Numbered from the stretch's first letter, positions 17,866-27,702 are shown. The stretch is 64,000 bases of DNA from Mycolicibacter heraklionensis (GCF_001021505.1 NZ_LDPO01000011.1:62001-126000), one strand, 5' to 3'. Notes: generated by a model not told the origin, from the letters alone. Numbers and translations: made by a program.

Positions 17866-18839
17866 CAGCGCGGCACCGGAACCGAGGCCAAGATGCTGTC
17901 GAGAACCCCGTCGGCGGTAGCACCTTCGAGGTCGGCCTCCGGGCGCAACATCACCCGGTGCCGCAGCGTGGAGCGGGCCATCGCCTTGACGTCGTCAGGC
18001 GTGACGTAATTGCGCCCGGACAGCCACGCCCACGACCGCGACGTGGCCAGCAACGCGGTCGCGCCACGGGGCGAGACACCCAGTTGCAGGGCGGGCGAGC
18101 GCCGGGTCGCCGCGACCACGTCGACGATGTAACCCAGTACCTGGTCGGCCACCAGCACCTGGCGCACCGCGGCGCGGCCGGCGGCCAACTCCTGTGCGCC
18201 GGCCACCTCGGCCACCGCGGACAGGTCGTGCGGGTCGAAGCCCTGCGCATGCCGGGACAAGATGTCGATCTCGGCCTCGCGCACCGGCAGTGGCACGGTC
18301 AGCTTGAGCAGGAACCGGTCGAGCTGGGCCTCCGGCAGCCGGTAGGTGCCCTCGTACTCGATGGGGTTGGCGGTGGCGGCGACGATGAACGGGTCGGGCA
18401 GCGGCTTGGCCGCGCCGTCGACGCTGACCTGCCCTTCCTCCATCGCCTCCAGCAGCGCCGCCTGGGTTTTGGGTGGGGTGCGATTGATCTCGTCGGCCAG
18501 CAGCAGGTTGGTGAAGACCGGTCCCGGCCGGAACACGAACTCCGCGGTGTGGGTGTCGTAGACCAGCGAGCCGGTGATGTCACCGGGCATCAGGTCGGGG
18601 GTGAACTGGACCCGTTTGAAGTCCAGCCGCAACGCGGCGCTCAGAGTTCGGACCAGCAGTGTTTTCGCAACGCCCGGAACACCTTCGAGCAGCACGTGGC
18701 CGCGGCACAACAGTGCGATCACCAGGCCGCTGACCACCGCGTCCTGGCCGACCACGACCTTGGCGACTTCGTTGCGCAACGCCAGCAACGCGTCACGGGC
18801 TGCGGCCGCCGCCGGATTCTCTGCGGGAGTGTGAGTCAC
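17862..18839 (-). CDS. moxR2: MoxR-family AAA+ ATPase
   Basis: 325 residues from GTG 18839. The frame stays open further upstream, but that part is antisense-like noise and the GTG overlaps the preceding stop by 4 bp (GTGA). MoxR motifs: Walker A GVPGVAKTLLV, Walker B LLADEINRTPPKTQAALLEAM, sensor region VAATANPIEYEGTYRLPEAQ and the C-terminal lid with ATRRSPALQLGVSPRG. MoxR ATPases act as chaperone-like partners of VWA proteins, here the DUF58 protein next door. Corresponds to Rv3692. Confidence 0.93.
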   Translation of the reverse strand: MTHTPAENPAAAAARDALLALRNEVAKVVVGQDAVVSGLVIALLCRGHVLLEGVPGVAKTLLVRTLSAALRLDFKRVQFTPDLMPGDITGSLVYDTHTAEFVFRPGPVFTNLLLADEINRTPPKTQAALLEAMEEGQVSVDGAAKPLPDPFIVAATANPIEYEGTYRLPEAQLDRFLLKLTVPLPVREAEIDILSRHAQGFDPHDLSAVAEVAGAQELAAGRAAVRQVLVADQVLGYIVDVVAATRRSPALQLGVSPRGATALLATSRSWAWLSGRNYVTPDDVKAMARSTLRHRVMLRPEADLEGATADGVLDSILASVPVPRW

Positions 18840-19945
18840 GAGTGGGTGACCTGCCTTTCGATGTCGTCGAGTGCACGGGCCAGAGCGACCAGGGCGTCGT
18901 CGGAGTCCGGAGGTGTCCCGAACAGCAAGTGCCACAACCAGTCCGGGTGTGCCCCAGTCCGCGCCGACACTGCCGCGACCAGCTCGGGCGGCTTCGGTCC
19001 CGGGCCCAACCCCAGGCGTGGAGCCAGTCGGCGCAGGGCCGCGGCGCGCAGGGCGGCGGCGGCTCTGTCGCGGGCCCGGTGGGAGCGGTAGAGCCGGCCG
19101 AGGCCCTCGACCGTCTCCGATGCGCGGACGACGACGGGCAATTGCTCGGCCACCAGGGGGCCGAGCCGGCGGCCCTTCCACAGCGCGGCCAGTGCCAGTG
19201 CCACACACAGCTGCCAGAACAGCCATCGGACGTTCGGCGGGATCAGTCCGGCTATCGCCGCCTTTCCCGCCTTTGCGCCTTGAATATGTTGGGGCGCGTA
19301 CCAGATCAGGCGTCCTGAAGTCCCGGCGAGGTTCATCGCCAGCGCGGCGTTACCCTCCCGGGCCAGGTCGGCGTTGGTCATAAAGGTCTCGCTGCCGATC
19401 ACGGTGATGGTGCGCGAGCCGTCGCGATAGCGCACCAAGGCGCCGTCGTAGCAGCTGGCCGCAGAATGGCCTTGGGTCACAACGTAGGTCGCGGTGGTGC
19501 GCAGGTCGACCGGTCCGGCTCGTTGGGCCTCGCGCAGGCCGCAGCCGGGCTGGCGGGTGAACGCGCGTACGGGGCCGGACCGCACCCGGGGTGCCAGAGC
19601 CCTGCGGGCCAGGGCGTCCGGTGCCACCAGCAGCAGGTCGCCGGGCAGGCCGGCCAGCCGGTTCATCAGCTCACTGCCGGCGATGCGCGGGGTCTGGGCC
19701 ACCAGCACCAGGGTGTCGGGACGCGCCTCGCGGGCCACGTCATCGACGGTGCCGGCGGGCACGACCTCGACCCCGCGGTGACGCAGCAGCGCCACGAGCG
19801 CGTGTGCGCCCTCGGGTCCGGTGGCATTCGGATCCATCCGGCCGCCCGGTCGTGGGGTGGTCAGGTAGGCGCCCACCGCCGAAACCGCCACGATCACAGC
19901 CAGGGCCACGGCGACCCACAGCCACGTCCGCCGGATGGCCGTCAC
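18836..19945 (-). CDS. DUF4350 membrane protein (Rv3691-like)
   Basis: 369 residues. One N-terminal helix (WLWVAVALAVIVAVSAVG), an extracytoplasmic domain resembling the DUF4350 flavodoxin-like fold (MDPNATGPEGAHALVALLRH, then TLVLVAQTPRI), a second helix near 240-260 (WLFWQLCVALALAALW), and a cytoplasmic helical tail. DUF4350 proteins occur in MoxR operons across actinobacteria; the molecular role is unknown. It overlaps both neighbours by 4 bp. Confidence 0.87.
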   Translation of the reverse strand: MTAIRRTWLWVAVALAVIVAVSAVGAYLTTPRPGGRMDPNATGPEGAHALVALLRHRGVEVVPAGTVDDVAREARPDTLVLVAQTPRIAGSELMNRLAGLPGDLLLVAPDALARRALAPRVRSGPVRAFTRQPGCGLREAQRAGPVDLRTTATYVVTQGHSAASCYDGALVRYRDGSRTITVIGSETFMTNADLAREGNAALAMNLAGTSGRLIWYAPQHIQGAKAGKAAIAGLIPPNVRWLFWQLCVALALAALWKGRRLGPLVAEQLPVVVRASETVEGLGRLYRSHRARDRAAAALRAAALRRLAPRLGLGPGPKPPELVAAVSARTGAHPDWLWHLLFGTPPDSDDALVALARALDDIERQVTHS

Positions 19946-20550
19946 CGGTACTGCCGAGCCTGCGTCGTGGCCCCCACCCGCTCGTCGAGGTCCGCGACGA
20001 TCCGATATCCCTCCGGGGTGGCGGGCAGCTCGCCGTAGCTGACATCGTTGAACGTCTCGGCGGCCCTGAACAGTTCACCGGCCAAGACGGGCAGCGCCGC
20101 GCCGGCATCGCGGGCCAGTTCGGTGGCGGTACGGCCCGTGGCGGGAAGCAAGACCCCGGTCTCCTCGAGTTGACGAGCCACTGCTCGCAGCCGGTGCCGG
20201 ATCGCCGCGCCCCAATCTCCCGATGCCGCGTGGCGCTGCGCGGCGGCACGGTGTTCGGTGGCGCTGAGTTGTGTTGCGCCGTATAACGGGTCGCCGCGGT
20301 GGCCGTCGTGCAGCATCCGGCGGCTGACGTGCACGGCGGCCACCACGGCCGCCGCAAGGACGATCAGCAACACGCTGATGGTGAACCATCCGCCGGGCAA
20401 CTCCGAACCTTTGAGCACCAACCGCCGCACCAGCGTCTCGATGAAGTCGAGGAACTGTTGCTTGGGCGACGGCCGCGGGTACATCGGTTTGGCCAGCTCG
20501 CGTTCGGCCGCCTCGCGGGCGGCTTCGCGGTCGATGTCGACGGTGGGCAC
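19942..20550 (-). CDS. DUF4129 membrane protein (Rv3690-like)
   Basis: 202 residues. A charged N-terminus (DREAAREAAERELAKP) precedes one membrane helix (WFTISVLLIVLAAAVVAAV, about 54-75) and a cytoplasmic DUF4129 domain (GDWGAAIRHRLRAVARQLEE, TATELARDAG, VSYGELPATPEGY). DUF4129 is related to the C-terminus of bacterial transglutaminase-like proteins and is standard in MoxR/DUF58/DUF4350 operons. It begins 10 bp after the stop of the upstream multi-pass protein. Confidence 0.87.
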   Translation of the reverse strand: MPTVDIDREAAREAAERELAKPMYPRPSPKQQFLDFIETLVRRLVLKGSELPGGWFTISVLLIVLAAAVVAAVHVSRRMLHDGHRGDPLYGATQLSATEHRAAAQRHAASGDWGAAIRHRLRAVARQLEETGVLLPATGRTATELARDAGAALPVLAGELFRAAETFNDVSYGELPATPEGYRIVADLDERVGATTQARQYR

Positions 20551-20560
20551 CCGGTGGTCC

Positions 20561-21817
20561 TTACCCCGGGGGCCGGGTCAGCCAGAGGTTGTCGGTCCAG
20601 CCGCCGACGTACGGTCCACCGGTCGCGCCGGTTCGCAGCACCAGGTCGAATGCCTCGCCCCGGATGCGCCGGTCGGTGTACAGCAGCACCGACACACCGG
20701 CGGTGAAGGGCAGCACGATGATCTGGGCAATCGTCGCGCCGATTCGGGAGAACAGGCTCAACTGCGCGCCGCCGGTCAGGGCGTCCGCGCCGTGGGTGAC
20801 CACCATCCCGAAGATGTTGAACGGAAACGCCACCGCGCTGCTGATCAGGGAGACGATCAGGGCGGTCAGCGCCATGATGCCCAGCACCCGCCAGAAACTG
20901 TTGCGCACCAAGTAGAACGACCGGCGCATCGCCTCGAACACCGGTTGGCGCTCCAGCACGATCACCGTCGGCGCGAAGACCAGCACCGTATAGCCGTAGG
21001 CCAACGCTGCGATCAGCGCCGGTACCAACGGCACGGCGATCAACACAGCGGCGCCGGTGCCGCCCGCTCCGTCGGCGAAGGCGATGATGGCCGCCGCGAA
21101 GCCACACAGCACCACCGCGCCCAAACCGATCAGGGCGGTCAGGCCGACCAGCGAGCCGAAGCGGTCGCGCACGATCGCCCAGGCTTCGGCGATGGAGATC
21201 GGCGACCCGAACACCGCGCGCCCGACCACGACGGTCAGCAGGCCGGTCAACACGATGGTGCCGAGCGCAGTCACGATGGCCGCGCCGGCGGAACCGGTCA
21301 GCCACGCCGCCACGTCACCGCCGGAGAGCTCCGAGGACGACCTACCCGGACCCGACGGGCCGAGCGCCGACAGCAGGCCGAACTGGGCGATCCCACTGAT
21401 GATCTGAGTAGCCACCACGACCACGGCGGTGAGCCCCAGCACGGTCTTCGGGTTGGCCCGGATGTAACCGACGGCGCCGTTGTAGATGTCGGTCAGGCTC
21501 AGCGGGCGCAGCGCAATGATGCCGGGCTTGACTTCAGGCTGCGGGTATCCCGGAGGTGGGCCGTATCCCGGTGGCGGTGGGCCGTAGCCGGGCGGGGGAC
21601 CGTAGCCGGCAGGCGGTGGGCCGTAACCCATCGGCGGCGCGCCGTAGCCGGGCGGTGGGCCGTAGCCGGGCGGCGGTGCGCCGTAGCCCGGTGCTGGGGG
21701 TCCGTAGCCGGGCGGGGGGCCGTAGCCCGGAGGTGGCGGGCCATAGCCGGGCGGTGGGCCGTAGCCGGGCGGCGGAAAACCAGGCCCGGGGTAGCCGGGC
21801 GGAGGCGGATTCACCAT
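20561..21817 (-). CDS. Pro/Gly/Tyr-rich multi-pass membrane protein (Rv3689-like)
   Basis: 418 residues from ATG 21817 (MVNPPPPGYPG); the frame stays open upstream but crosses the divergent yqeY start. The first 95 residues are about a dozen repeats of the type GYGPPPGYG, followed by six or more membrane helices with the pattern of the glycerophosphoryl diester phosphodiesterase membrane domain (LSLTDIYNGAVGYIRANPKT, ALAYGYTVLVFAPTVIVLE, AFEAMRRSFYLVRNSFWRVL). The PPGY repeats are typical of disordered, condensate-prone cytoplasmic tails. It heads the DUF4129-MoxR-DUF58 operon, and its start is 26 bp from the divergent yqeY start. Confidence 0.87.
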   Translation of the reverse strand: MVNPPPPGYPGPGFPPPGYGPPPGYGPPPPGYGPPPGYGPPAPGYGAPPPGYGPPPGYGAPPMGYGPPPAGYGPPPGYGPPPPGYGPPPGYPQPEVKPGIIALRPLSLTDIYNGAVGYIRANPKTVLGLTAVVVVATQIISGIAQFGLLSALGPSGPGRSSSELSGGDVAAWLTGSAGAAIVTALGTIVLTGLLTVVVGRAVFGSPISIAEAWAIVRDRFGSLVGLTALIGLGAVVLCGFAAAIIAFADGAGGTGAAVLIAVPLVPALIAALAYGYTVLVFAPTVIVLERQPVFEAMRRSFYLVRNSFWRVLGIMALTALIVSLISSAVAFPFNIFGMVVTHGADALTGGAQLSLFSRIGATIAQIIVLPFTAGVSVLLYTDRRIRGEAFDLVLRTGATGGPYVGGWTDNLWLTRPPG

Positions 21818-21842
21818 GTGGCTGAGCGTAGCGTTATGGGGC

Positions 21843-22307
21843 ATGGCGGAACTCAAATCCCAGTTGCGTGCGGATCTGACGGCGGCAATGAAGGCGCAGG
21901 ACAAGCTGCGCACGGCGACCCTGCGAATGTTGTTGGCGGCGATCCAGGCCGAAGAGGTCGCCGGCAAACAGGCCCGGGAACTGACCGACGAGGACGTCCT
22001 CAAGGTGCTGGCGCGCGAGGCCCGCAAGCGTGCGGAGTCCGCGACCATCTACACCCAGAACGGCCGGGGTGACCTCGCCGCCGAAGAACACGCCGAGGCC
22101 CGGATCATCGACGAGTATCTTCCGGCGCCACTCAGCGACGCCGAATTGGCTGACGTCGTCGACACCGCGCTGGCGCAGGTGGCCGAGGCGATCGGGGAGC
22201 GGCCGCACATGAAGCACATGGGCCAGGTGATGAAGGCCGCCACCGCGATCGCCGCGGGTAAGGCCGATGGGTCTCGGCTGTCGGCCGCGGTCCGGGAACG
22301 GCTCTAG
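21843..22307 (+). CDS. GatB/YqeY domain protein
   Basis: 154 residues (ATG 21843, MAELKSQLRADLTAAM). Typical YqeY family: KAQDKLRTATLRMLLAAI, a conserved LAREARKRAESATIYTQNGR segment, EYLPAPLSDAEL and MGQVMKAATAIAAGKADG. The fold matches the tRNA-binding tail of the GatB amidotransferase subunit; the free protein's role is unclear. Corresponds to Rv3688c. It is convergent with the next gene, their stops overlapping. Confidence 0.92.
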   Translation: MAELKSQLRADLTAAMKAQDKLRTATLRMLLAAIQAEEVAGKQARELTDEDVLKVLAREARKRAESATIYTQNGRGDLAAEEHAEARIIDEYLPAPLSDAELADVVDTALAQVAEAIGERPHMKHMGQVMKAATAIAAGKADGSRLSAAVRERL

Positions 22308-22714
22308 GAGCCGGTCGCCGGCAACTGCCAGCCCGTGAGCGCGGCGATGAAGCCGTCGGGGTCGGTGACGCTGACGTAGAGGCGCCGGACGGGCTTGTTG
22401 AACCAGCCGGCCGTCGGCGCCTTCGTCGGCTTGACGCCGTGGGTCAGCAAGATTTCGACCACGCCGTGCCGGGATCCGTTGACGAGCCAGCCATTACACG
22501 CCTGATGAACCCCCCAGCCCCACATGCGTTCCGGCGCGGGCCGGGCGGATTCGATGTTGTTCACCGCGATGTCGATGGCGAAGGCCCAGCCGCTGCGGAC
22601 TTGCAGCAGCCCGTCAGCCACCCGGATGCTCGCCCGCCCGGGACCCAGGCCCAGCACGGTCGCCAGTGGTCGGTACCACCGGTCGTAGCGCATGGGGAAG
22701 TCCACGGGAGACAT
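22304..22714 (-). CDS. Conserved hypothetical protein
   Basis: 136 residues beginning MSPVDFPMRYDRWYRPL. It contains LGLGPGRASIRVADGLLQVR, an aromatic-rich GWAFAIDIAV segment, ERMWGWGVHQACNGWLVNG and a C-terminal YVSVTDPDGFIAALTGW. The beta-strand-rich pattern resembles bacterial PH-like domains, but that is an impression only. No signal peptide or membrane helix. It is conserved among mycobacteria as far as I recall. It lies between yqeY and tRNA-Pro. Confidence 0.75.
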   Translation of the reverse strand: MSPVDFPMRYDRWYRPLATVLGLGPGRASIRVADGLLQVRSGWAFAIDIAVNNIESARPAPERMWGWGVHQACNGWLVNGSRHGVVEILLTHGVKPTKAPTAGWFNKPVRRLYVSVTDPDGFIAALTGWQLPATGS

Positions 22715-22788
22715 TGTCTACCGCCGAGACAGCCGGTGGACCGGATTGGCGAAACCGCGGGTCAAGGCCCGTTGAACTGCAAAAACTG

Positions 22789-22862
22789 TCGGGGTGGCGG
22801 GATTCGAACCCACGACCTCTTCGTCCCGAACGAAGCACGCTACCAAGCTGCGCCACACCCCG
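22789..22862 (-). tRNA. tRNA-Pro(CGG)
   Basis: Minus-strand cloverleaf of 74 nt. Acceptor stem CGGGGTG/CACCCCG with discriminator A, anticodon stem CTTCG/CGAAG around loop TTCGGGA (anticodon CGG), and a T-arm with GGTTCGAATCC. The CCA end is not encoded; a T-run follows the 3' end and may terminate transcription. Confidence 0.95.
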
Positions 22863-23073
22863 TGTGAAGCCACGACAGCGTATCGCACCTGCCCGCCGGT
22901 CACCCAAACGGCTGGTGACAGCGCCCGGCTGAGACCCCTGCGCCCCACCCCGAGGCCCAGCTCACTAGTCCCCGGGAGCATGAAACTCCCCACATTCCGG
23001 CGTGGGGACTTCGCAAACATAGGCGGACTTAGGCAGACTGGCTAACAAGGTTTAGTGCAAAGGGAGTCAAATC

Positions 23074-23268
23074 ATGACGCTGTTAGGCGGAGCGGTGTAT
23101 GCCGGTTTCTTCGCTCTGGCTGCGGTGTGGCTTGCAGCCACCAACCCCGACGCAGCCGAAGAGCGGGCTCAGGCGAACGCGAACCGGCAGGACCTCTCGA
23201 ACTCGGCCAATACTGCCGCCGGGCCCGTCGGGTCCAGCCCCTGCTGCGCCAGCCAGTCGTCGTTGTAG
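23074..23268 (+). CDS. Possible small membrane protein overlapping the cds1 3' end
   Basis: 64 codons. AAAGGGAG lies 7 bases upstream of the ATG, and residues 4-22 form a plausible membrane helix ([19 protein letters not shown]). The last 33 codons run antisense to the end of the cysteine desulfhydrase gene, so that part is constrained by the other strand. Either a real small protein or a chance frame; the ribosome site and hydrophobic start favour the former slightly. Confidence 0.35.
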   Translation: MTLLGGAVYAGFFALAAVWLAATNPDAAEERAQANANRQDLSNSANTAAGPVGSSPCCASQSSL

Positions 23269-24281
23269 TAGGTGTCGGCGTAGCGGTCGCCGCTGTCGGC
23301 CAGCACGGTGACCACCGACCCGCTGCGCCCATCGGCGACCATCTCGGCCAGTAGCCCAAACGCTCCCCAGACATTGGTGCCGGTCGAAGCACCCACCCGA
23401 CGGCCCAAGACCGCGCTGACGTGCCGCGCGGTGGCCACCGAGGCGGCATCGGGCACGGTCACCATCCGGTCCACCACGTCGGGCAGGAACGACGGTTCCA
23501 CCCGCGGTCGGCCGATGCCCTCGATCCGCGACGACTCCTCGACCACCACGTCGTAGCGGCACTGCGAGTAGGCCGGATAGAAGGCCGAGTTCTCCGGGTC
23601 GACCACGCACAACCGGCTCGCGTGCCGGCGATACCGGATGTAGCGGCCGATCGTCGCGCTGGTGCCGCCGGTACCGGCCCCCACCACGATCCAATCCGGG
23701 ATCGGATGGGCCTCGTCGCGCATCTGGGAGAACATCGACTCGGCGATGTTGTTGTTGCCGCGCCAGTCGGTGGCCCGCTCGGCGTTGGTGAACTGATCCA
23801 GGTAATGCCCGCCGGTGTCGGCGGCGATCCGCTCCGCCTCGGCGTACACATCGGCCGAATGCTCCACGAAATGGCAGCGCCCGCCCTGCGCCTCGATCAG
23901 CGCCACCTTCGACGCACTGGTCGATGCCGGCATCACCGCGACGAACGGCAGCCCCAGCAGCGCGGCGAAATACGCCTCGGAGACCGCGGTGGAGCCCGAC
24001 GACGCCTCGACCACCGTGGTGCCCTCGGCGATCCGGCCGTTGCACAACGCGTAGAGGAACAGTGAGCGGGCCAGCCGGTGCTTGAGGCTGCCGGTGATGT
24101 GGGTGGTCTCGTCTTTGAGGTACAGCGCCACGTGAAGACCCGAGCCCTCGTCCGCCCATGCGGGCAGCGGGTAACGCAGCAGATGGGTGTCGGCGCTGCG
24201 CCGTGCGTCGGCTTCGATCAGCCGGATCGCGTTGTCGGCCCAGCGCCGTGGATGCCCGTGGTCGGCGATCCGCCCAGTCAA
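23169..24281 (-). CDS. cds1: PLP-dependent cysteine desulfhydrase / cysteine-synthase-like lyase
   Basis: 370 residues. Fold-type II PLP enzyme: the Schiff-base lysine lies in [15 protein letters not shown], the substrate loop is [15 protein letters not shown], and the phosphate-binding glycine loop is [17 protein letters not shown]. It differs from classical CysK and matches M. tuberculosis Rv3684, reported to be L-cysteine desulfhydrase Cds1, which releases H2S, pyruvate and ammonia and supports redox and respiratory balance. The start overlaps the stop of the upstream phosphoesterase gene by 4 bp, so the two are co-translated. A true cysK is at 63011. Confidence 0.85.
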   Translation of the reverse strand: MTGRIADHGHPRRWADNAIRLIEADARRSADTHLLRYPLPAWADEGSGLHVALYLKDETTHITGSLKHRLARSLFLYALCNGRIAEGTTVVEASSGSTAVSEAYFAALLGLPFVAVMPASTSASKVALIEAQGGRCHFVEHSADVYAEAERIAADTGGHYLDQFTNAERATDWRGNNNIAESMFSQMRDEAHPIPDWIVVGAGTGGTSATIGRYIRYRRHASRLCVVDPENSAFYPAYSQCRYDVVVEESSRIEGIGRPRVEPSFLPDVVDRMVTVPDAASVATARHVSAVLGRRVGASTGTNVWGAFGLLAEMVADGRSGSVVTVLADSGDRYADTYYNDDWLAQQGLDPTGPAAVLAEFERSCRFAFA

Positions 24282-25243
24282 CGGGCCGACACGGAGGGCT
24301 GGGTCGAGCCGCGGGTGAGCTGAGAGTCATCACCGCCGGTCGGCGCCGCCACCAGAGTCAGCAGGCTGGCCTCGGGACGGCAGGCGAACCGCACCGGCGC
24401 GAACGGCGAGGTGCCGATCCCCGCCGAGACGTGCAGGCGCATGTGCGCGCCCCACTGCGAGGGCCCCTTGACCCGGGAGCGATCCAGCCCGCAGTTGGTC
24501 ACCAGTGCGCCGTAGAACGGCACGCACAGCTGGCCGCCGTGGGTGTGGCCCGCCATCACCAACTGGTAGCCGTCGCCGGCGAACCGGTCCAGCACGCGCG
24601 GCTCCGGCGAATGGGTGAGCCCCAGGCGCAGATCGGCGGTCAGGTCGGCCGGACCGGCGATGGTGTCGTAGCGGTCCCGCTCGATGTGCGGGTCGTCGAC
24701 GCCGGCCGCGGCGATCCGATGGCCGGCCACGTCGAATTCGCGACGGTTGTGGGTCAGATCCAGCCAGCCCCGCTCGGTGAACGCCGCGCGCAGGTCCTGC
24801 CAGGGCAGCGGGACGCCGTGCACGCGGTGCGTCGGCTTGGTCAGGTACTTCGCCGGGTTCTTCAGCCGCGGCCCGAAGTAGTCGTTGCTGCCGAACACGA
24901 ACACTCCCGGCACCGAAAGCAGATCCCCCAGGGCCTGCACCACCGCCGGCACTGCCTTCGGATGCGCGAGATTGTCGCCGGTGTTGACCACCAGGTCCGG
25001 CTCCAAGCGCACCAGCTCCCGCAGCCAGGCCTGCTTGCGGCGCTGGCCGGGGCGCATGTGGATGTCGCTGATGTGCAGCACCCGCAGCGGTGACGAGCCG
25101 GGAGCCAGCACCGGCATCGTCGCCTCGCGCACCACAAACGCGTTGCGTTCGATGATCGCGCCGTAGCCGATAGCGAGAGCCGCCGGCCCGAGCACCGCCG
25201 AAGCGGCGACGACGGACCGGGTCAGGGCAGGTGAGGCAGCCAT
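24278..25243 (-). CDS. Membrane-anchored calcineurin-like metallophosphoesterase (Rv3683-like)
   Basis: 321 residues from ATG 25243 ([10 protein letters not shown]); the frame stays open a little upstream. An N-terminal hydrophobic helix ([20 protein letters not shown]) is followed by the metallophosphoesterase motifs: [10 protein letters not shown] (metal site), [17 protein letters not shown] in the place of the usual GNHD/E, and [12 protein letters not shown]. YkuE-like enzymes of this type dephosphorylate lipids or nucleotides at the membrane; the substrate here is unknown. It is co-directional with ponA2 (39 bp gap) and the cds1-like gene. Confidence 0.88.
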   Translation of the reverse strand: MAASPALTRSVVAASAVLGPAALAIGYGAIIERNAFVVREATMPVLAPGSSPLRVLHISDIHMRPGQRRKQAWLRELVRLEPDLVVNTGDNLAHPKAVPAVVQALGDLLSVPGVFVFGSNDYFGPRLKNPAKYLTKPTHRVHGVPLPWQDLRAAFTERGWLDLTHNRREFDVAGHRIAAAGVDDPHIERDRYDTIAGPADLTADLRLGLTHSPEPRVLDRFAGDGYQLVMAGHTHGGQLCVPFYGALVTNCGLDRSRVKGPSQWGAHMRLHVSAGIGTSPFAPVRFACRPEASLLTLVAAPTGGDDSQLTRGSTQPSVSAR

Positions 25244-25281
25244 GGCGTTCAGACTACTGCGCCCGGACCCCGGCACCGCGA

Positions 25282-27702
25282 TTACGGCGGCGGTGCCGGG
25301 GGCGGCAGCAGCGGAATGGTGATCGGTGGCAGCCCCGGAATCTCCACCACCGTCGAACCCACCGGGCCCATCGGCGGCAGACCGTCCGGTGGTGGTGGCG
25401 GTGGCGGCGGGATGCCGTTGCTGACCTCGATCGTGATGATCGAACCGGGAATGGTCTGCCCACCCGGTGAGGTGCCGACGACCGCCCCGGAACGGGCGCT
25501 GGAGTTGACCCAGTTCGGCTGGTCGGCGACCTGGAACCCGACTTCCTTGAGCCGTGCGCGGGCGGCGTCGACGTCCAGGCCGGTGACGCTGGGCACTCGT
25601 GAGTTGGGCCCGCCATCGACATACCGCGGATCGGTCGGCGGCATGACGACGTCGCCGAAGTCGGTGGCGATCGGCTTCATCGCCGCGAACCAGGTCCGGG
25701 CCGGCTCGTTGCCGCCGTAGAGGTCCCCGTCACCGCAGTGCCGCAGCGGGAACGAGCACAGGTCCGACGGCGAGCTGGAGTCGTCGAAGATGTAGTTGGC
25801 TGCCGCGTAGCGGTTGGTGAAGCCCAGAAAGCCCGACGAGCGGTGCGCCTCGGTGGTGCCGGTCTTGCCTGCCATCGGCAGATCCCAGCCCACCGAACCG
25901 GCGGCCGGTGCCGCGGTGCCGCCGCCTTGAATGTCCTTGCTCAAGGCGTTGGCCATGGTGTTCGCGAGCCCTTCGGGAACCACCCGCTCACAGGTCTCGG
26001 TGGTGACGGCCACCTCGTTGCCGTTGCGGTCGAAGACCTTGTCGATCGGGTTCGGCGGGCACCAGACCCCGCCGGAGGCCAAGGTGGCGGCAACGTTGGA
26101 CAGCTCCAGCGCGTTGACCTCGATCGGGCCCAGGGTGAACGAGCCCAGGTTCTGCCGTTTGACGAAATCCGCCAGGCTCTCGTTGCTGTCCGGGTCGTAG
26201 TCGCGCGCGGTGCCCGGATCGGCGTAGGAACGCAAGCCCAGCTTGATCGCCATGTCCACGGTGCGGCCGACCCCGACCTGGGAGATCAGTTTCGCGAACG
26301 CGGTGTTGGGCGAGGTCGCCAGCGCGGTGGAGACGTTCATCGGTGACCGGTAGGGCGCGACGTTGACCACGCACCAGGTCTCCTTGGGGCAGCCCTTGGC
26401 GCCGCCTGAGCCCATGCCCTTGGTCTGGAACCGGCCGGGCACCTCGAGGTCGGCACTGATACCCATGCCCATCTCCAGCGCCGCGGCCACGGTGAATGTC
26501 TTGAAGATCGACCCGGCGCCGTCGCCGACCAGTGAGAACGGTTGCGGCCGCATGGTTTCGCCGAGGTCGGCATTGAGACCGTAGGTGCGGTTGCTGGCCA
26601 TCGCCAGCACGGGGTGTGCGTCACTGCCGGGCTTGATCACACTCATCACGCTGGCGATGCCCTGCACGTTGGGGTTGGCGAAGCTGTCGATCGCCTCTTT
26701 GATCGGGGCCTGCACGTCGGGGTCCAGCGTGGTGTGGATGACGTAGCCGCCGCGGGCCACCTGTTCTTTGCTGATCCCCGCCCGCGTCAGGTATTCCTGC
26801 ACGTAGTCGCAGAAGAAGGCCCGGTCGCCGGCGGCGATGCAGCCCCGCGGCAGCTCGTTGGGCTGCGGCAGGATGCCCAGTGGTTCCTGTTTGGCCGCTC
26901 GCAGCGCGTCGGCCTCGCCGGGGAGGTTTTCGATCATGGTGTCCAGCACCAGGTTCCGTCGCGCCAGCGCGCCCTCGGGATTGGTGTAGGGGTTCAGCGT
27001 GCTGGTCGACTGCACCATTCCGGCCAACAGGGCCGACTGCTGCCAGTTCAGGTCGGAGGCGTCGACGCCGAAGTAGGTCTGGGCGGCGTCCTGGATGCCG
27101 AACGAATTGTTGCCGAACGACACCAGGTTCAGGTAGCGGGTCAGGATCTGCGGCTTGGTGAAGGTCCGGTCGAGGGTGAGCGCCATCCGGATCTCCCGGA
27201 GCTTGCGCGCGGGGGTGGTCTCGATCGCGGCGCGCTTCTCGGCGTCGGTCTGGGCCAGCACCAGCAGTTGGTAGTTCTTGATGTACTGCTGCTCCAGCGT
27301 CGAGCCGCCGCGGGTGTCGATGTCCCCGGAGGCGTAGCCGGCCAGCCCGGTCAGCGTCCCCTTCCAGTCCACCCCGCTGTGCTCGGCGAACCGCTTGTCC
27401 TCGATGGAGACGATCGCCAGCTTCATCGTGTCGGCGATCTTGTCGCTGGGCACCTCGAACCGGCGCTGCGAGTACAACCACGCGATCGTGTTGCCCTTGG
27501 CGTCGACCATCGTCGACACCGCGGGCACATCACCGCTGACCAGCTGGGCCGATCCGTTGGCCACCACATCGGAGGCGCGGTTGGACATCAGGCCGACACC
27601 GCCGGCGACGGGGAACAGCAGCGCCGCGAGCAGGACGGCGGCGAGCAGACAACACCCGGCCAGTTTGAGCACAGTAGGGCCGGTCGGGGGACGCTCCGAC
27701 AT
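25282..27702 (-). CDS. ponA2: Bifunctional class A penicillin-binding protein
   Basis: 806 residues from ATG 27702 (MSERPPTGP); the frame opens 47 codons earlier without support. Domains: short cytoplasmic tail, one membrane helix (about 13-35), glycosyltransferase GT51 (SIEDKRFAEHSGVDWKG, GGSTLEQQYIKNYQLL), transpeptidase with SxxK (SIFK), SxN (SPNTAF) and KTG (GKTGTTEAH), then a single PASTA domain (VPSVTGLDVDAARARLKEVG) and a Pro-rich tail. It polymerises and cross-links peptidoglycan. Mycobacterial PonA2 is dispensable in growth but needed for stress and stationary survival. It is divergent from whiB4. Confidence 0.96.
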   Translation of the reverse strand: MSERPPTGPTVLKLAGCCLLAAVLLAALLFPVAGGVGLMSNRASDVVANGSAQLVSGDVPAVSTMVDAKGNTIAWLYSQRRFEVPSDKIADTMKLAIVSIEDKRFAEHSGVDWKGTLTGLAGYASGDIDTRGGSTLEQQYIKNYQLLVLAQTDAEKRAAIETTPARKLREIRMALTLDRTFTKPQILTRYLNLVSFGNNSFGIQDAAQTYFGVDASDLNWQQSALLAGMVQSTSTLNPYTNPEGALARRNLVLDTMIENLPGEADALRAAKQEPLGILPQPNELPRGCIAAGDRAFFCDYVQEYLTRAGISKEQVARGGYVIHTTLDPDVQAPIKEAIDSFANPNVQGIASVMSVIKPGSDAHPVLAMASNRTYGLNADLGETMRPQPFSLVGDGAGSIFKTFTVAAALEMGMGISADLEVPGRFQTKGMGSGGAKGCPKETWCVVNVAPYRSPMNVSTALATSPNTAFAKLISQVGVGRTVDMAIKLGLRSYADPGTARDYDPDSNESLADFVKRQNLGSFTLGPIEVNALELSNVAATLASGGVWCPPNPIDKVFDRNGNEVAVTTETCERVVPEGLANTMANALSKDIQGGGTAAPAAGSVGWDLPMAGKTGTTEAHRSSGFLGFTNRYAAANYIFDDSSSPSDLCSFPLRHCGDGDLYGGNEPARTWFAAMKPIATDFGDVVMPPTDPRYVDGGPNSRVPSVTGLDVDAARARLKEVGFQVADQPNWVNSSARSGAVVGTSPGGQTIPGSIITIEVSNGIPPPPPPPPDGLPPMGPVGSTVVEIPGLPPITIPLLPPPAPPP

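Noticed and set aside
20258..22072. 604-codon plus-strand frame opposite the PPGY membrane protein
   Set aside because: Antisense to clear genes; composition is Arg/Gln/Pro-rich shadow sequence with no motif.
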